Below, one piece after another: positions 30,750 to 41,092 of a stretch of DNA of 64,000 nt; positions within the stretch are counted from its first letter, which is position 1; each line of letters opens with the position of its first letter. The DNA is taken from the NCBI RefSeq assembly GCF_003006155.1, contig NZ_CP023559.1:434001-498000 (forward strand), read 5' to 3'. The position numbers and the translations under genes were made by a program. This DNA comes from Salinicola tamaricis. Its GTDB lineage: Bacteria > Pseudomonadota > Gammaproteobacteria > Pseudomonadales > Halomonadaceae. The notes beneath the pieces are model-generated. The model was not told the origin of the DNA, did no database searches, and saw nothing but the letters and a program-made list of their open reading frames with translations.

Positions 30750-32104
30750 TCAGTTGACGTCTCCGTCGACCCGGCCGCTGCGGCTTCTGAATCCGCGCTT
30801 TCTGCCTCGGGCACCGCTGTCTCCACCTCCGGGACGACCTGGGACAGATCCTCCTGCTGCTCGTGCTCGGTCGCCCCCTGCACCAGTGCCGCGGTCACCA
30901 CCAGCTCGGCCCCCACCACCGACTGCGGCGGATTGGAGGTGAACGGTGCCACCGGTGCCGGCGCCGGACGACGGCTGCGCCGCCAGACGAAGAACACCAC
31001 CAGACAGCCGCCCAGACCGAGCAACGCGACGAACAGCCCGGCATCGCCGACATGCGTCATCAACGGGGTGATCAGCGGCGGGCTGAGGGTGGCGCCGAGA
31101 GCGTTGATCAGCAGCAAGCCCTGGCTCATGCGCACCAGCGCGCCGGCCGGGGCGCGGTCGGCGGCGTGGCTCACCGCCACCGGATAGAGCGCGAACACCC
31201 CGCCCCCGAGCAGAAACAGCGCCACCGCCAGCAGCCACGGTAGCGGCGGCAGCAGCATCATGCCCAGACATAGCAGGGTCATCGCCACACCGATCAGGAT
31301 CAGCACGATCTGGCGGTCGTGGCGATCCGAACCAGCGCCCGATGGGGTACTGCAGCAGCATGCCACCCAGAATCAGCACCGCCATCATCTCGCCGATCTT
31401 CTGCACGTCGAGGCCGCTGCGCTGTAGATAGAGCGGCAGCAGGCTATAGATCGCCGAGATCGCCAGCCCCGAGCCGAAACAGCCCATCACGCCGGTGGGC
31501 GTGACCGTGATCAGACGCCACGGCGAGAGCGGCTCGGCGTGCTCGATCAGCGGCGATACCCGCGGAATCATGCCCAGCGGCAGCACCGACAGCGACGCCA
31601 GGATGGCAATGATCATGAACGGCTGGCTGGCGCCGGCGCTGTCGGCCACCCCGAGCAGCAGTTGGCCGATCACCCCGGCGCCATAGAGCGAGATCATGTA
31701 GAGCGCCAGCAAGCGCCCGCGGACGCGGGTATCCGCCGCCGTCAGCAGCCAGCTCTCGATCACCAGATAGACACCCAGGGTGGCCCAGCCGCCGATCATG
31801 CGCAGGGTGAACCACAGCCCCGCATTGAGCCACAGCCCCTGCAGCAGCACGGTCACCGCCACCAGCGAGGCAAAACGCGTAGGCCGCGAATATGGCCGAT
31901 ACGCAGCAGCAGGCGGTCGTTGAACAGCGCCCCGATCGCAAGACCGATGTAGTAGGCCGCCGAGACCCAGCCGATGGTGGTCACCGACTCGCCAGCGGCG
32001 TCCAGGCGCAGGGTGATCAGCGAGGCCAGAAAGCCGTTGCCGATACCCAGAATGAACAGACCCAGAAGCGGCGCCAGCGCCATGGAAAGCAACTGCGGAG
32101 ACAT
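30750..32104 (-). CDS. MFS transporter, YcaD-like (frameshifted)
   Basis: Twelve-helix MFS protein of about 450 residues. The N-terminus MSPQLLSMALAPLLGLFILG and SAAYYIGLAIGALFNDRLLLRIGHIRG are in one frame. The centre (FASLVAVTVLL to LLQYPIGRW) is in a second, the C-terminal helices (DRQIVLILIGVAMTLLCLG onward) in a third, with breaks near 31880 and 31330. The resemblance is to YcaD/Bcr-type permeases of unknown substrate. The C-terminus after the last helix is an unusual acidic, Ala/Glu-rich tail (VPEVETAVPEAESADSEAAA); the exact stop is uncertain because of a possible further frameshift near 30775. Start 32104 is supported by GGTGGG upstream. Confidence 0.8.
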
Positions 32105-32458
32105 CGACGAACCCACCTTGCAACCGGTTCCGGTCCAGCGGTATCGATGACGCCGCCGGCGACCGAAGAAGCCATAGAATGAGACACTCTGTAATGCGAA
32201 ACCCTGGACTGAGAAGCCCTGGAAAGCAGGCGTCCGGGCAGTATTCGGCGAGCGCACTATACGCCGTGCCCGGCGCCGAAAAAGCCGAATAGCGGCGAAA
32301 AATCCCCGTATGGCGGCGACTGATATTGACCAGGGTAGTTCTCCCCCCCACGCCAAGCGAACGTCGGCGCAGGTCGAGAGAAATCTGCCGTTACTATTCT
32401 GTTAGCGCGCTAGCTAGTATCCAGGTAGCCTCTCCCCGCATAGACCGCCAAGGACGCC
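32105..32458. other. Divergent promoter region between two MFS genes
   Basis: 354 bases with no gene. It includes a short degenerate duplication around CCCTGGA (32205-32225), a perfect palindrome TAGCGCGCTA at about 32403-32412, and an overlapping CTAGCTAG. The latter lie 50 bases before the rightward gene and are plausible operator or promoter elements, but no regulator can be named. Confidence 0.4.
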
Positions 32459-33803
32459 ATGCCCACCGCCGACAGTGCCGCCTCAACCCCCGACGATCCG
32501 TCACGCGTCGATCGCCCGATTGCCGATGATGACCACCCGGAGACGGACGCCCGGTCTACCGTCAACCCGGATTCGCCGCCTTTCTGGTCTCGCGCCTGGC
32601 GGCGGTGTTCGCCATGCAGATTCAGGCCATCGTGGTGGCCTGGCAGGTCTACGACATCACCCGCGATCCGCTGACGCTGGGCTATGTCGGCCTGGCCCAG
32701 TTCCTGCCGATGGTCGTCCTGCTGCTGCCGGCGGGCGACCTGGTCGACCGCTTCGATCGCAAGCGTATCCTGCAGCTCAGCTGGCTGACCCAAGGCGTGT
32801 GCAGCGCCTGTCTGATCGCGCTCTCGCTGCAGCGCCCGGAGAGCGCACTGCCGTTTTACGCCGTACTGGTGCTGTTCGGCGCAGCGCGGGCGTTTACCGG
32901 CCCCACCCTGCAGAGCCTGCTGCCGCAGATCGTGCCACGGGCGCAGCTGGGCAAGGCGATCGCACTCAACTCCTCGATCATGAAGATCGGGGTGATCGGC
33001 GGCCCGCTGCTCGGCGGGCTGCTCTACACCTTCGGTGCGGCGCTCACTACAGCGTGGTGCTGGCGTGTTTCGTGGTCGCCCTGCTCGGCCTGTTCGGGGT
33101 GCCGGTGCGCTACGCCGTGGAACGCCAGCCGCGGGATGACACCGCTTGGCAGCGCTTCACCGCCGGCATTCGCTATATCCGCAGTAAGCCGGTGATTCTC
33201 GGAGTGATCTCGCTGGACCTGTTCGCGGTGCTGTTCGGCGGCATCGTGGCACTGCTGCCGGTCTACGCCCACGAGATCCTGCACGTCGGCCCCGAGGGGC
33301 TGGGCGCATTGCGCAGTGCCATCGCCATCGGCGCCCTGCTGATGGGGCTCTATCTAGGCGTGCGTGCCATCAACCGCCATGCGGGACTGACGATGTTCGC
33401 GGCGGTGGCGGTGTTCGGTCTGGCCAACCTGGTGTTCGCACTGTCGCACTGGTTCTGGCTCTCGTTCGGTGCCCTGCTGATCGCCGGCGCCGCCGACATG
33501 ATCAGCGTCTACGTGCGTCTGACGCTGCTGCAACTGGCAACGCCAGACGAAATGCGCGGCCGAGTCAATGCGGTCAACATGCTGTTCATCGGCGCCTCCA
33601 ACGAGCTGGGCGAGTTCGAATCCGGGGTCACTGCGGCCTGGTTCGGCACCGTGCCGGCGGCGGTGATCGGCGCTGTCGGCACCCTGGGGATCGTCGGGCT
33701 GTGGATGTGGGCCTTTCCGGTATTGCGCCGCGCCGACCGGCTCGATGACGTCGAGGAGGCCAGGGTCGAGCCCTCGCCCACCGCACCGGCCAAGCGCGGC
33801 TGA
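32459..33803 (+). CDS. MFS transporter, EntS-like (frameshifted)
   Basis: About 448 residues, MFS_3/EntS-type exporter. After a variable acidic N-terminus comes RQPGFAAFLVSRLAAVFAMQIQAIVVAWQVYD (seen in parts) and the loop GDLVDRFDRKRILQLSWL. A second break near 33045 joins GGLLYTFGAA to YSVVLACFVVALLGLFG. The C-terminal half includes MRGRVNAVNMLFIGASNELGEFESG, typical of this subfamily. The breaks are at about 32530-32555 and 33045. Start 32459 follows AAGGA. It runs in the same direction as eboD, 188 bases downstream, so it could belong to the ebo region, but such permeases are not a standard ebo component. Confidence 0.8.
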
Positions 33804-33991
33804 TTCGGCGGGCGCTCGCTGGCGCCCTCTCATGCCGTGGCACCATGCGCGGCTCATCCTGCGTAGCAGAAGAACCATTCTTGTCCCGCCTCGGGCCGAG
33901 CGCGGAAGCTAGGCGCGAACCCGGCGCGGCCGCCCTTGAGGACAAGACGGCCCGCCGATGTCGTGTCGACCCTCTACGCAGGCATCGCCCC

Positions 33992-35274
33992 ATGAACCGC
34001 CCCGCAGTCTCCCTCTCTCCCGGTGGCGGCAGCGCCATCGATGCCGCGTCGCTGCCGCCGAGCGACGCCGCTCGGCTCACTGATCGCGGCGCCGAGGCCA
34101 GTGTGATCCACTGGCAACACTTCCAGGTCGCCTATGACTATCCGGTGGCCTTCACCCGCGAACTGCTCTCCCCCGACAATCCGCTCCTGGCGGAGGTGGT
34201 CGCACGCCGGGAGCCGGAACAGTGCCACCGCTGCCTGGTCTATGTGGATGCCGGCGTGGCCGCCGCCTGGCCGGATCTGGCCCGACGCCTGGCGCGCTAC
34301 TTCGAGGCCCACGCCGCACGCATGACGCTGATCGCGCCGCCAATCACGGTGGCCGCGGGGGAAGCGATCAAGGCGAGTCTGGCGACAGTGGAGAGCCGGC
34401 TGGACGAGCTGCGCCAACACGCTGTCGATCGCCACGCCTATGTCATCGCCATCGGCGGCGGTGCCGTCCTCGACGCGGTGGGCCTGGCCGCCGCCGTGGC
34501 CCACCGCGGCGTGCGCCTGATTCGTCTGCCGACCACGGTGCTGGCGCAGAACGACAGCGGCGTCGGGGTGAAGAATGCGGTCAACTTCCGCGGCACCAAG
34601 AACTTCACCGGCACTTTCGCCCCGCCCTGGGCGGTACTCAACGATCTCGACTTCCTGGCCACGCTGCCGCGCCGCCAGCGCCTGGCCGGCATCGCCGAGG
34701 CGATCAAGGTGGCCCTGATCCGTGACGCCGCCTTCTTCGACTGGCTCGAGGCCAACGCCGAGTCGCTGTCGACCTTCGATCCCCGCGCCGAAGCCTACAT
34801 GATCCAGCGCAGCGCCGAGCTGCACCTGGACCAGATCGGCCACGGCGGCGACCCCTTCGAGCAGGGCTCGTCACGCCCGCTGGATTTCGGCCATTGGTCG
34901 GCCCACAAGCTGGAAGCGCTGACCCATCACGGCGTGAGCCATGGCGAGGCGGTGGCGATCGGCATCGCCCTCGACACCCGCTACTCGGTGCTCGCCGGAC
35001 ACCTGGCGGCGAGCGATGCACGGCGGGTGATGCAGCTGCTCGAGCGTCTTGGCCTGCCGCGCTATCACCCGCAGCTGCTGGAGCTCGATGCGCTCGGCCA
35101 GCCGGCACTGCTCAGCGGCCTGCGCGAGTTCCAGGAGCACCTGGGGGGCGCGCTGACAGCACCCTGCTGGCCGCGATCGGACACGCTGTCGACGTCCATT
35201 CGATGGATCACGCCCTGATCGTCTCAGCGATCGAGTGGCTACACACGGAGACCGCCCAGCATGCAGCTGCCTGA
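33992..35274 (+). CDS. eboD: EboD, 3-dehydroquinate-synthase-like sugar phosphate cyclase (frameshifted at 3' end)
   Basis: Cytosolic protein of about 427 residues of the dehydroquinate synthase superfamily, ebo-type. The NAD-binding loop is AIGGGAVLDAVGLAAAVAHRG, followed by LPTTVLAQNDSGVGVKNAVN; metal/substrate residues lie in IAEAIKVALIRDAAFFDWLE, PLDFGHWSAHKLEAL and HHGVSHGEAVAIGIALDTRY. These are the hallmarks of the clade distinct from true AroB. The frame is lost near 35152 (after QEHLGG) and resumes as TLLAAIGHAVDVHSMDHAL to a stop at 35274, overlapping eboE by 14 bases. ATG 33992 is chosen. The product of the reaction is not known in this pathway. Confidence 0.9.
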
Positions 35275-36478
35275 CGATCTGGGTCAGTTGACCTACTGCC
35301 TCAACGTGCACCCGACCCAGACCTGGGATGAGGTGCGCCGCGCACTCGAGGGGCCGGTGGCCTATGTGCGACGCACGTTGGCGCCGGATGTCTCTTTCGG
35401 GCTCGGCCTGCGCCTCTCAGCCCAGGCGCTGGAGGAGCTGCGCGCACCGGACGCGCGTGCCGAGCTCAAGGCGATCCTGGCGCGTCATGACTACCGTCTG
35501 GTCACCATGAACGGCTTCCCTTTCGGCCCCTTCCACGGGGTGCCGGTGAAGGCCGCGGTCTACCAGCCGGACTGGAAACAGCGGGCGCGGCTCGACTACA
35601 CCTGCTGGCTCGCCGACCTGATGACGGAGCTGGCCCAGCCCGGCGATAGCCTCAGCCTGAGCACCGTCCCCGGCACCTATGGGCCGCTGGCCGCAGGCGC
35701 CGAGGCGGCCATGGCCGACAACCTGCTCAAGTGCGTGGCGCACTGCGTGGGGTTGCTCGAACGTACCGGCGTCACCGTGGCCATCGCCCTGGAGCCGGAG
35801 CCCTGCTGCTTTCTCGAGACCATCGAGGGGACACTGGCGTTCTTCCGCGACCATCTGTTCTGCGACAGCGCCGCCGCTCGTGTGGCCGAGCTGAGCGGAC
35901 TGTCGCTGACCCAGGCCCGGGCGGCGCTGCCGCGCCACCTTGGGGTGTGCTACGACGTCTGCCATGCGGCGGTCGAGTTCGAGAACCCCACGACCAGCGT
36001 CGCGGCCCTGCGCGACGCCGGTATCCCGATCCACAAGCTGCAGTTGAGTGCCGCACTGCGCGTGCCGGCGCTCGATTCGGCCACCCGCGAGGGGCTGGCT
36101 AGCTTCTGCGAACCGACCTATCTGCACCAGGTGGTGGCGCGCAGCGCGAGCGGGCTGGTTCGCTACAGCGATCTTCCCGAGGCGCTCGCAGATCCGCAGC
36201 GACCCGATGGCGAGGAGTGGCGCGTGCACTTCCACGTGCCGATCTTCGTCGCTGACATTCCCCCCTTCTCGACCACCCGCGACTTTCTCGCCGAGATCCT
36301 GGCCCTGCATCGCCGTCAGCCGATCTCGGCGCACCTGGAAGTGGAGACCTATACGTGGCAGGTACTACCCGAAGCGCTACGCCGCCAGCGGCTGGAAGTG
36401 GCCGTGGTGAAGGAACTCGAGTGGGTTCGCCAGCAGCTGGGCGTCAGCGTCGACGCCGACGCGCTGACGTCTGGCTGA
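35261..36478 (+). CDS. eboE: EboE, metabolite traffic protein (xylose-isomerase-like TIM barrel)
   Basis: 405 residues. The EboE family opens with LTYCLNVHPTQTWDEV and contains GFPFGPFHGVPVKAAVYQPDW, LSTVPGTYGPL, VAIALEPEPCCFLETIEGT, LGVCYDVCHAAVEFENP and WRVHFHVPIFV. The histidine, glutamate and aspartate residues suggest a metal-binding TIM barrel like xylose isomerase. It is intact as sequenced. The start overlaps the end of eboD and the stop lies inside the start region of eboC, so the three genes form an operon. The substrate is unknown; EboE is needed with its partners for metabolite export in cyanobacteria. Confidence 0.92.
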   Translation: MQLPDDLGQLTYCLNVHPTQTWDEVRRALEGPVAYVRRTLAPDVSFGLGLRLSAQALEELRAPDARAELKAILARHDYRLVTMNGFPFGPFHGVPVKAAVYQPDWKQRARLDYTCWLADLMTELAQPGDSLSLSTVPGTYGPLAAGAEAAMADNLLKCVAHCVGLLERTGVTVAIALEPEPCCFLETIEGTLAFFRDHLFCDSAAARVAELSGLSLTQARAALPRHLGVCYDVCHAAVEFENPTTSVAALRDAGIPIHKLQLSAALRVPALDSATREGLASFCEPTYLHQVVARSASGLVRYSDLPEALADPQRPDGEEWRVHFHVPIFVADIPPFSTTRDFLAEILALHRRQPISAHLEVETYTWQVLPEALRRQRLEVAVVKELEWVRQQLGVSVDADALTSG

Positions 36479-37315
36479 GGCTGGGCCGGGTCTCCAATCT
36501 ACCCACGGTATGGAGCAATGCCCTGGCCGGCGCGCTGCTGGCCGGGGCGAGCGGATCGTTCGAGGCGGGCCTGGTGGTGCTGACCGCGCTGACGCTGTGC
36601 TATCTCGGTGGCATGTATCTCAACGACGCCTGCGACGCCGCCATCGATGCGCAGGAGCGCGCCACCCGCCCGATCCCTAGTGGCGAAATCGGGCGCGCCC
36701 CGGTTGCGCTAATTGGCCTGGCGCTGCTGGCCAGCGCGGTAATGCTGCTGTTCACCACCGGCGCCGCGGCCGGCACGGCGGGCCTGGCCCTGGCTGCGGC
36801 GGTACTGCTCTACGATCTGCGGCACAAGGACGTGAGCTGGAGCCCGCTGGTCATGGGCAGCTGCCGCCTGCTCTGCTATCTGGTCGCGGCGCTCGCGCTG
36901 GGGGGCCAGCTCGGCGCACTGGTATGGCTGGGGGCGCTGGGGCTGGCCTGCCATGTCGTCGGCCTGACCTATGCGGCACGGCAGGAGGCTTACGATCGTC
37001 TGGGCGCGCTATGGCCCCTGGGGGTGCTGGCGGTACCGCTGCTGCTGACGCTGGCGGCAGTACTGCTGCTGCCGGGCCCCGCGCTGCTGGCCGGTTTGCT
37101 CTGGCTCGGCTATCTCGCCTGGGGGGTGCTGCCTCGCCTGGCTGCGCCGGCGCGCCCCCGGTGACGTACCGCGGGCAGTGGTCGGCCTGATTGCCGCGAT
37201 CTCGCTGTTCGATGCGGTGCTGATCGCCGCCCTGGGTCATCCGCTGCTGGCCCTGCTCGCGGCGAGCGCCTGGGCCGCCACGCTGCAGTTGCAGCGTCTC
37301 TCCGCCGGCACTTGA
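36421..37315 (+). CDS. eboC: EboC, UbiA-like prenyltransferase (frameshifted)
   Basis: Integral membrane protein of about 298 residues. The UbiA signature is present: RLGRVSNLPTVWSNALAG near the start and the Asp-rich motif MYLNDACDAAIDAQERATRPIPSGEI, where N-D-x2-D-x3-D binds Mg-prenyl diphosphate. LYDLRHKDVSWSPLVMGSCR is also typical. The frame breaks near 37152-37160; beyond it VVGLIAAISLFDAVLIAALG gives the last helix, ending at 37315. The start is uncertain: GTG 36421 lies in frame and overlaps the end of eboE by 58 bases. Probably anchors or prenylates the trafficked metabolite; this is inference from the family. Confidence 0.88.
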
Positions 37316-37356
37316 ACCGGGCGCGGTAGCTCAACGCGCCCGGCCCGAGCCGTCAC

Positions 37357-37374
37357 TGGCCGGCGCGCCGGCCA
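37357..37374. repeat. Perfect 18-bp palindrome between convergent eboC and eboF
   Basis: TGGCCGGCGCGCCGGCCA is a perfect palindrome in the 87-base gap between the converging genes. Just upstream, CCGGGCGCG and CGCGCCCGG (37317-37343) form a 9-bp stem. Both could act as bidirectional terminators despite lacking T-runs. Confidence 0.65.
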
Positions 37375-37402
37375 TCTCCTCTACCGGCACACGGCGCCGG
37401 GC

Positions 37403-38828
37403 TCAGGTCGTAGTCGCTGCCGACTCGCGCTCATCCGTAAGGCTGGCATCGGCGCCGAACACATGTGCCAGCATCAGCGCCTTGAACTCGCTCGCCTTGA
37501 CGCCCCCGCCGGCAGCAGCCCGGCCTCGGAGGAGATCACCAGCGGCCCCATCCCAGGGTCGTCGGTCACCCGGCCGTGGGAGCCCTTGACCAGCGTCGTC
37601 TGCGTCGACGAGATCACGTCCAGTAGCTGACGCATGCCCAGCTTGCGTTTGAACACCCGCCAGCCCGCCGCCAGCTTGGGCGCGCGCAGCGCCGGATCGA
37701 AGAACAGCTCCACCGGGTCATAGCCCGGCTTGCGATGAATATCGACGGTGCGTGCATAGTCCGGCGCCCGCGCCTCGTCGAGCCAGAAGTAGTAGCTGAA
37801 CCAGCGGTCGGGCTGGCTGATCGCCACCAGCTCGCCCGCATTGGGGTGGTCGAGCCCCTCTCGACGCTTCTCGCTGTCGCCCCACACCGCGTCGACCCCC
37901 GCCAGTCCTTCGAGCAGCACCCTGACCTGGGGCAGATCCTTCGGGTCGCGCACATAGACGTGAGCCACCTGATGATCGGCGACCGCAAACGCGCGCGAGG
38001 CGCCGGGGTCGAGCTGCTCCTGCTCGCCCTCGCGCCTCACCGCGAGATAGCCGGCCTGGCGCAGGGCCCGATTGATGTGGACGGCTTCCTTCACCGGGGT
38101 AATCCCGTACTCGGAGACCACGATCACACGGCGCCCATCGCGCTCGGCATCCGCGATCAGCTCGCCGCACAGGGCATCGACCTGACGCAGGTCGCGCTGC
38201 AGGTCAGGGTGATCGAGATCCGGCCCGAGGCGCTGCAGATTGTAGTCGAGATGCGGCAGATAGGTCAGCGTCAGCGTTGGGTTGCGCGTTGCCATCACAT
38301 GACGGGTCGCATCGCTGATCCAGCGGCTGGCGTCGATGTTGGCCAGCGGCCCCCAGAAGGAGAACAGCGGAAAGGTGCCCAAACTTGGCGTCGAGCTCCG
38401 TCGTGCAGTTCAGGGGGATAGGTGTAGTGATCCGGCAGCTTGCGCCCGTCGGGGGAGAGCGCGGCCCGGCGTCGCGCTCCAGTCCGCCGAAGCGTACATG
38501 TTGTACACCAGAACAGCTTGGCGCAGGTGAAGTCGACATGGCGCCGCCGCCCCGCCTCCCACACCTTCTCCCCCGCCACCAGACGGTTGGATTGCCGCCA
38601 CAGCCAGACCTCGGCGAGATCGCGAAAATACCAGCCGTTGGCGACCGCGCCATGCACTGCCGGCGCCAGCCCCGTGAGCAGTGTGGCCTGCACGCTGCAG
38701 GTGACCGCCGGGGTGACGCGTCCGCGGCGCAGGCCGCCCCGTCGCGCCAGGCGCTGCAGATGGGGCGTGTGTTCGCCCACCAGTTGGGGGCTCAAGCCGA
38801 CGACCAATATGACCAGTGTCTTGTGCAT
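37403..38828 (-). CDS. eboF: EboF, alkaline phosphatase-superfamily phosphodiesterase (frameshifted)
   Basis: Protein of about 475 residues in the nucleotide pyrophosphatase/phosphodiesterase-like branch of the alkaline phosphatase superfamily. The N-terminal metal-binding region is LVILVVGLSPQLVGEHTPHL and the nucleophile region TPAVTCSVQATLLTGLAPAVHG. NGWYFRDLAEVWLWRQSN and SPDGRKLPDHYTYPPELHD follow, then metal ligands in VVSEYGITPVKEAVHINRAL and VADHQVAHVYV, and KGSHGRVTDDPGMGPL near the end. Breaks at about 38505 and 38385 and near 37505 divide it; beyond the last, KASEFKALMLAHVFGAD runs to a stop at 37403. It is opposite in direction to both ebo sub-operons. Confidence 0.88.
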
Positions 38829-39266
38829 CTTCACTCTCTCGAGGGCATCCCCACCGCTGCCATGGGCCGATATTCGTGCCTGTCGATGGCGGCAATACCC
38901 GATACGCGGCGAACGCGATACTGCCCTGCGAGCGCTCACTCACCCTTCAGCGCGCTCGGCAAGGCCGCGATCGAGACTGCATATCAGCCCATCGACCCGG
39001 GCTCAATCGACAACCGCCGAGGCACGAAATTGGGTCTTCGGGATGAAAAAGGCATGCCAAGACGGCCCCCCGGCTCACATCATAGCCAAAAAACATGGTC
39101 CGCGGACGCCTCCTTGTCGGCACCATTCGCCAGATAATGAGGTAGGGGCTCGCCGCGACAATCGATAAAGTGATTGTCGACATCGACCCGAAGCGATATG
39201 CGCCTGCCCGCCTTCTCCCGACCATAGCCACAAACAAAACCACAAACCATCGCCAACAGGATGCCC
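38829..39266. other. Divergent region between eboF and eboA
   Basis: 438 bases expected to hold the eboF and eboAB promoters. The part near eboA (39080-39260) is AT-richer, with A-runs around 39085 and 39235. No convincing promoter pair or gene was found; the frames here are chance ORFs. Confidence 0.45.
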
Positions 39267-40168
39267 ATGACCGAGATCCTCCCCGGCCGAGCGAACGCAG
39301 CGTCATCGCTTTCGGCCACTGCCCTGCTGTGCCACTGGGTCGTGCGCCAGGCTACGGCCCAGGAGACCTGGTTTCTCACACGCGCTCGATCACCTGCAGA
39401 CGAGCGCCGACGAGCGCACGCTGCATCTTTTCCTGGGACAGGTACCCCGACGGCTGGGCAAGGCGGATCTCGAGTTGACCCCCCAGGACCTGACGCGGCG
39501 CACGCCCTGCTGGCCGGGCTGGTCGCCGCTCGACTGGAGCCTGGATGGCGCGGCGCGGATCGCCGGGCTCTGACGTTTCGCGGTCCGCGCCCGTTCGCGG
39601 CGCTGTTCGAAGATCTCGTGCGCACCGCCGACGAGCGCGAGCTGATCGCTCTCTATCGTGGCCTCTCGTTCTACCCCGAACCGCTGCCTTGAGCGCTCAG
39701 GTCGGAGCTGGGCTGCGCTCCAACATGCGCGCCGTCTTCGAAGTGATCGCCCACGGCAACCCTTATCCCCGCGACCATTTCGACCTTCACCGCTGGAACC
39801 ACATGGTGCTCAAGGCACTATTCATCGGCAGCCGACTGACCCCGATCGTGGGCATCGACCAGCGCCACAACCCGGAGCTGGCGCGCATTCTGCTGGAGTA
39901 CGCCGACGAGCGCTGGGCCGCCGGTCGCGCGGTCACGCCCGAGCTGTGGCGCTGCGTCGGCCCCTGTGTCGATGCGCTCGGCGCCTACGCCGCGCTGCAG
40001 CGCGCCCTGGCGGGATCACCCGCCGAGCGGCTGGCCGCTGGGCTGGCGCTCTCCCAGACCGATACGCCATCGGCCCGTCATCTGCTGACCTCCGTGCCGG
40101 AGACTGCGGCCCTCATCGGTACCGGTCGTATCGGTTGGAACAACCTCCACCACTACGAGGCAATCTGA
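39267..40168 (+). CDS. eboA: EboA family protein (frameshifted)
   Basis: About 300 residues, EboA domain. The reconstructed protein reads HWVVRQATAQETWFL, then HLQTSADERTLHLFLGQVPR in a second frame, TFRGPRPFAALFEDLVRTAD and ELIALYRGLSFYPEPL in a third, and MRAVFEVIAHGNPYPRDHFD with LHRWNHMVLKALFIGSRL to the end. The HGNPYPRDHFD and W-N-x-M-V-L-K-A-L-F segments are strongly conserved in EboA proteins. Breaks are at about 39380, 39565 and 39690. The biochemical role is unknown. ATG 39267 has AGGA at good spacing; eboB starts three bases after its stop. Confidence 0.87.
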
Positions 40169-40171
40169 ACG

Positions 40172-41092
40172 ATGTATATCGACCCGCATGCGCACATGGT
40201 CTCGCGCACCACCGACGATTACGAAGCGATGGCCGCCGCCGGCGTGGTCGCCCTGATCGAACCGGCATTCTGGGTCGGCCAGCCCCGCACCTTCGTCGGC
40301 ACCTATGTCGACTATCTGTCGTCGCTGGTGGGCTGGGAGCGCTTCCGCGCCGGACAGTTCGGCATCCGCCACTACTGCACCATCGGGCTCAACTCGAAGG
40401 AGGCCAACAACGAAGCGCTGGCAGAGGGCGTGATGGAGTGGCTGCCGCGCTTTGCCATGAAGGAGGGCGTGGTGGCGATCGGCGAGATCGGTTATGACGA
40501 GCAGACGCCACTGGAAGAGAAGTATTTCCGCGCCCAGCTGGCCCTGGCCAAGGAGCTGGCGCTGCCGGTGATGGTGCACACCCCGCATCGCGACAAGAAA
40601 CGCGGTACCTCGCGCTCGATGGACGTGTGCGAGGAGATGGGCCTGGACCCCAGTTGGGTGGTGATCGACCACAACAACGAAGAGACCGTGCGCGAGACGC
40701 TCGACCGCGGCTACTGGGCCGGCTTCTCGATCTACCCCTCGACCAAGATGGGCAATGCGCGCATGGTCGACCTGCTGCGCCACTACGGCGGCGATCGGAT
40801 CATCGTCGACAGCGCCTGCGACTGGGGCATTTCCGACTGTCTCGGGGTCGCCAAGACCGCTCGTCTGGCGCTCGCCAGCGGTATCGACGAGCAGGTGGTG
40901 CGCCAGGTCACCTATGCCAACGCCCTGTGCGTCTACGGCAAGAGCGAGCAGATGCACGAGTCCGACTGGCTCGATCCACCCGGAATCGACCAGCGCACGC
41001 TCTACGAAGGCAATTCGATCCTGCGTGGCGGCCGCGAGCCGCGCATCGAACATCCCGACCGACATGCCGCGGACGACCTGCTGATCGACTGA
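40172..41092 (+). CDS. eboB: EboB, TatD-family metal-dependent hydrolase
   Basis: 306 residues, TIM-barrel amidohydrolase of the TatD type. Metal ligands are visible as YIDPHAHMVSRT (H-x-H) at residues 2-13, the glutamate in VVAIGEIGYDEQTP, histidines in VMVHTPHRDK and VVIDHNNEETV, and the aspartate in RIIVDSACDWG. All are in the order expected for TatD. It is intact. Cotranscribed with eboA (3-base gap). TatD relatives are nucleases or hydrolases; in ebo clusters the substrate is not known. Confidence 0.92.
   Translation: MYIDPHAHMVSRTTDDYEAMAAAGVVALIEPAFWVGQPRTFVGTYVDYLSSLVGWERFRAGQFGIRHYCTIGLNSKEANNEALAEGVMEWLPRFAMKEGVVAIGEIGYDEQTPLEEKYFRAQLALAKELALPVMVHTPHRDKKRGTSRSMDVCEEMGLDPSWVVIDHNNEETVRETLDRGYWAGFSIYPSTKMGNARMVDLLRHYGGDRIIVDSACDWGISDCLGVAKTARLALASGIDEQVVRQVTYANALCVYGKSEQMHESDWLDPPGIDQRTLYEGNSILRGGREPRIEHPDRHAADDLLID

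Noticed and set aside
33992..35274. Genuine 3-dehydroquinate synthase AroB
   Set aside because: The divergent motif set and the adjoining eboE, eboC, eboF, eboA and eboB place it in the EboD branch; a shikimate-pathway context is absent.
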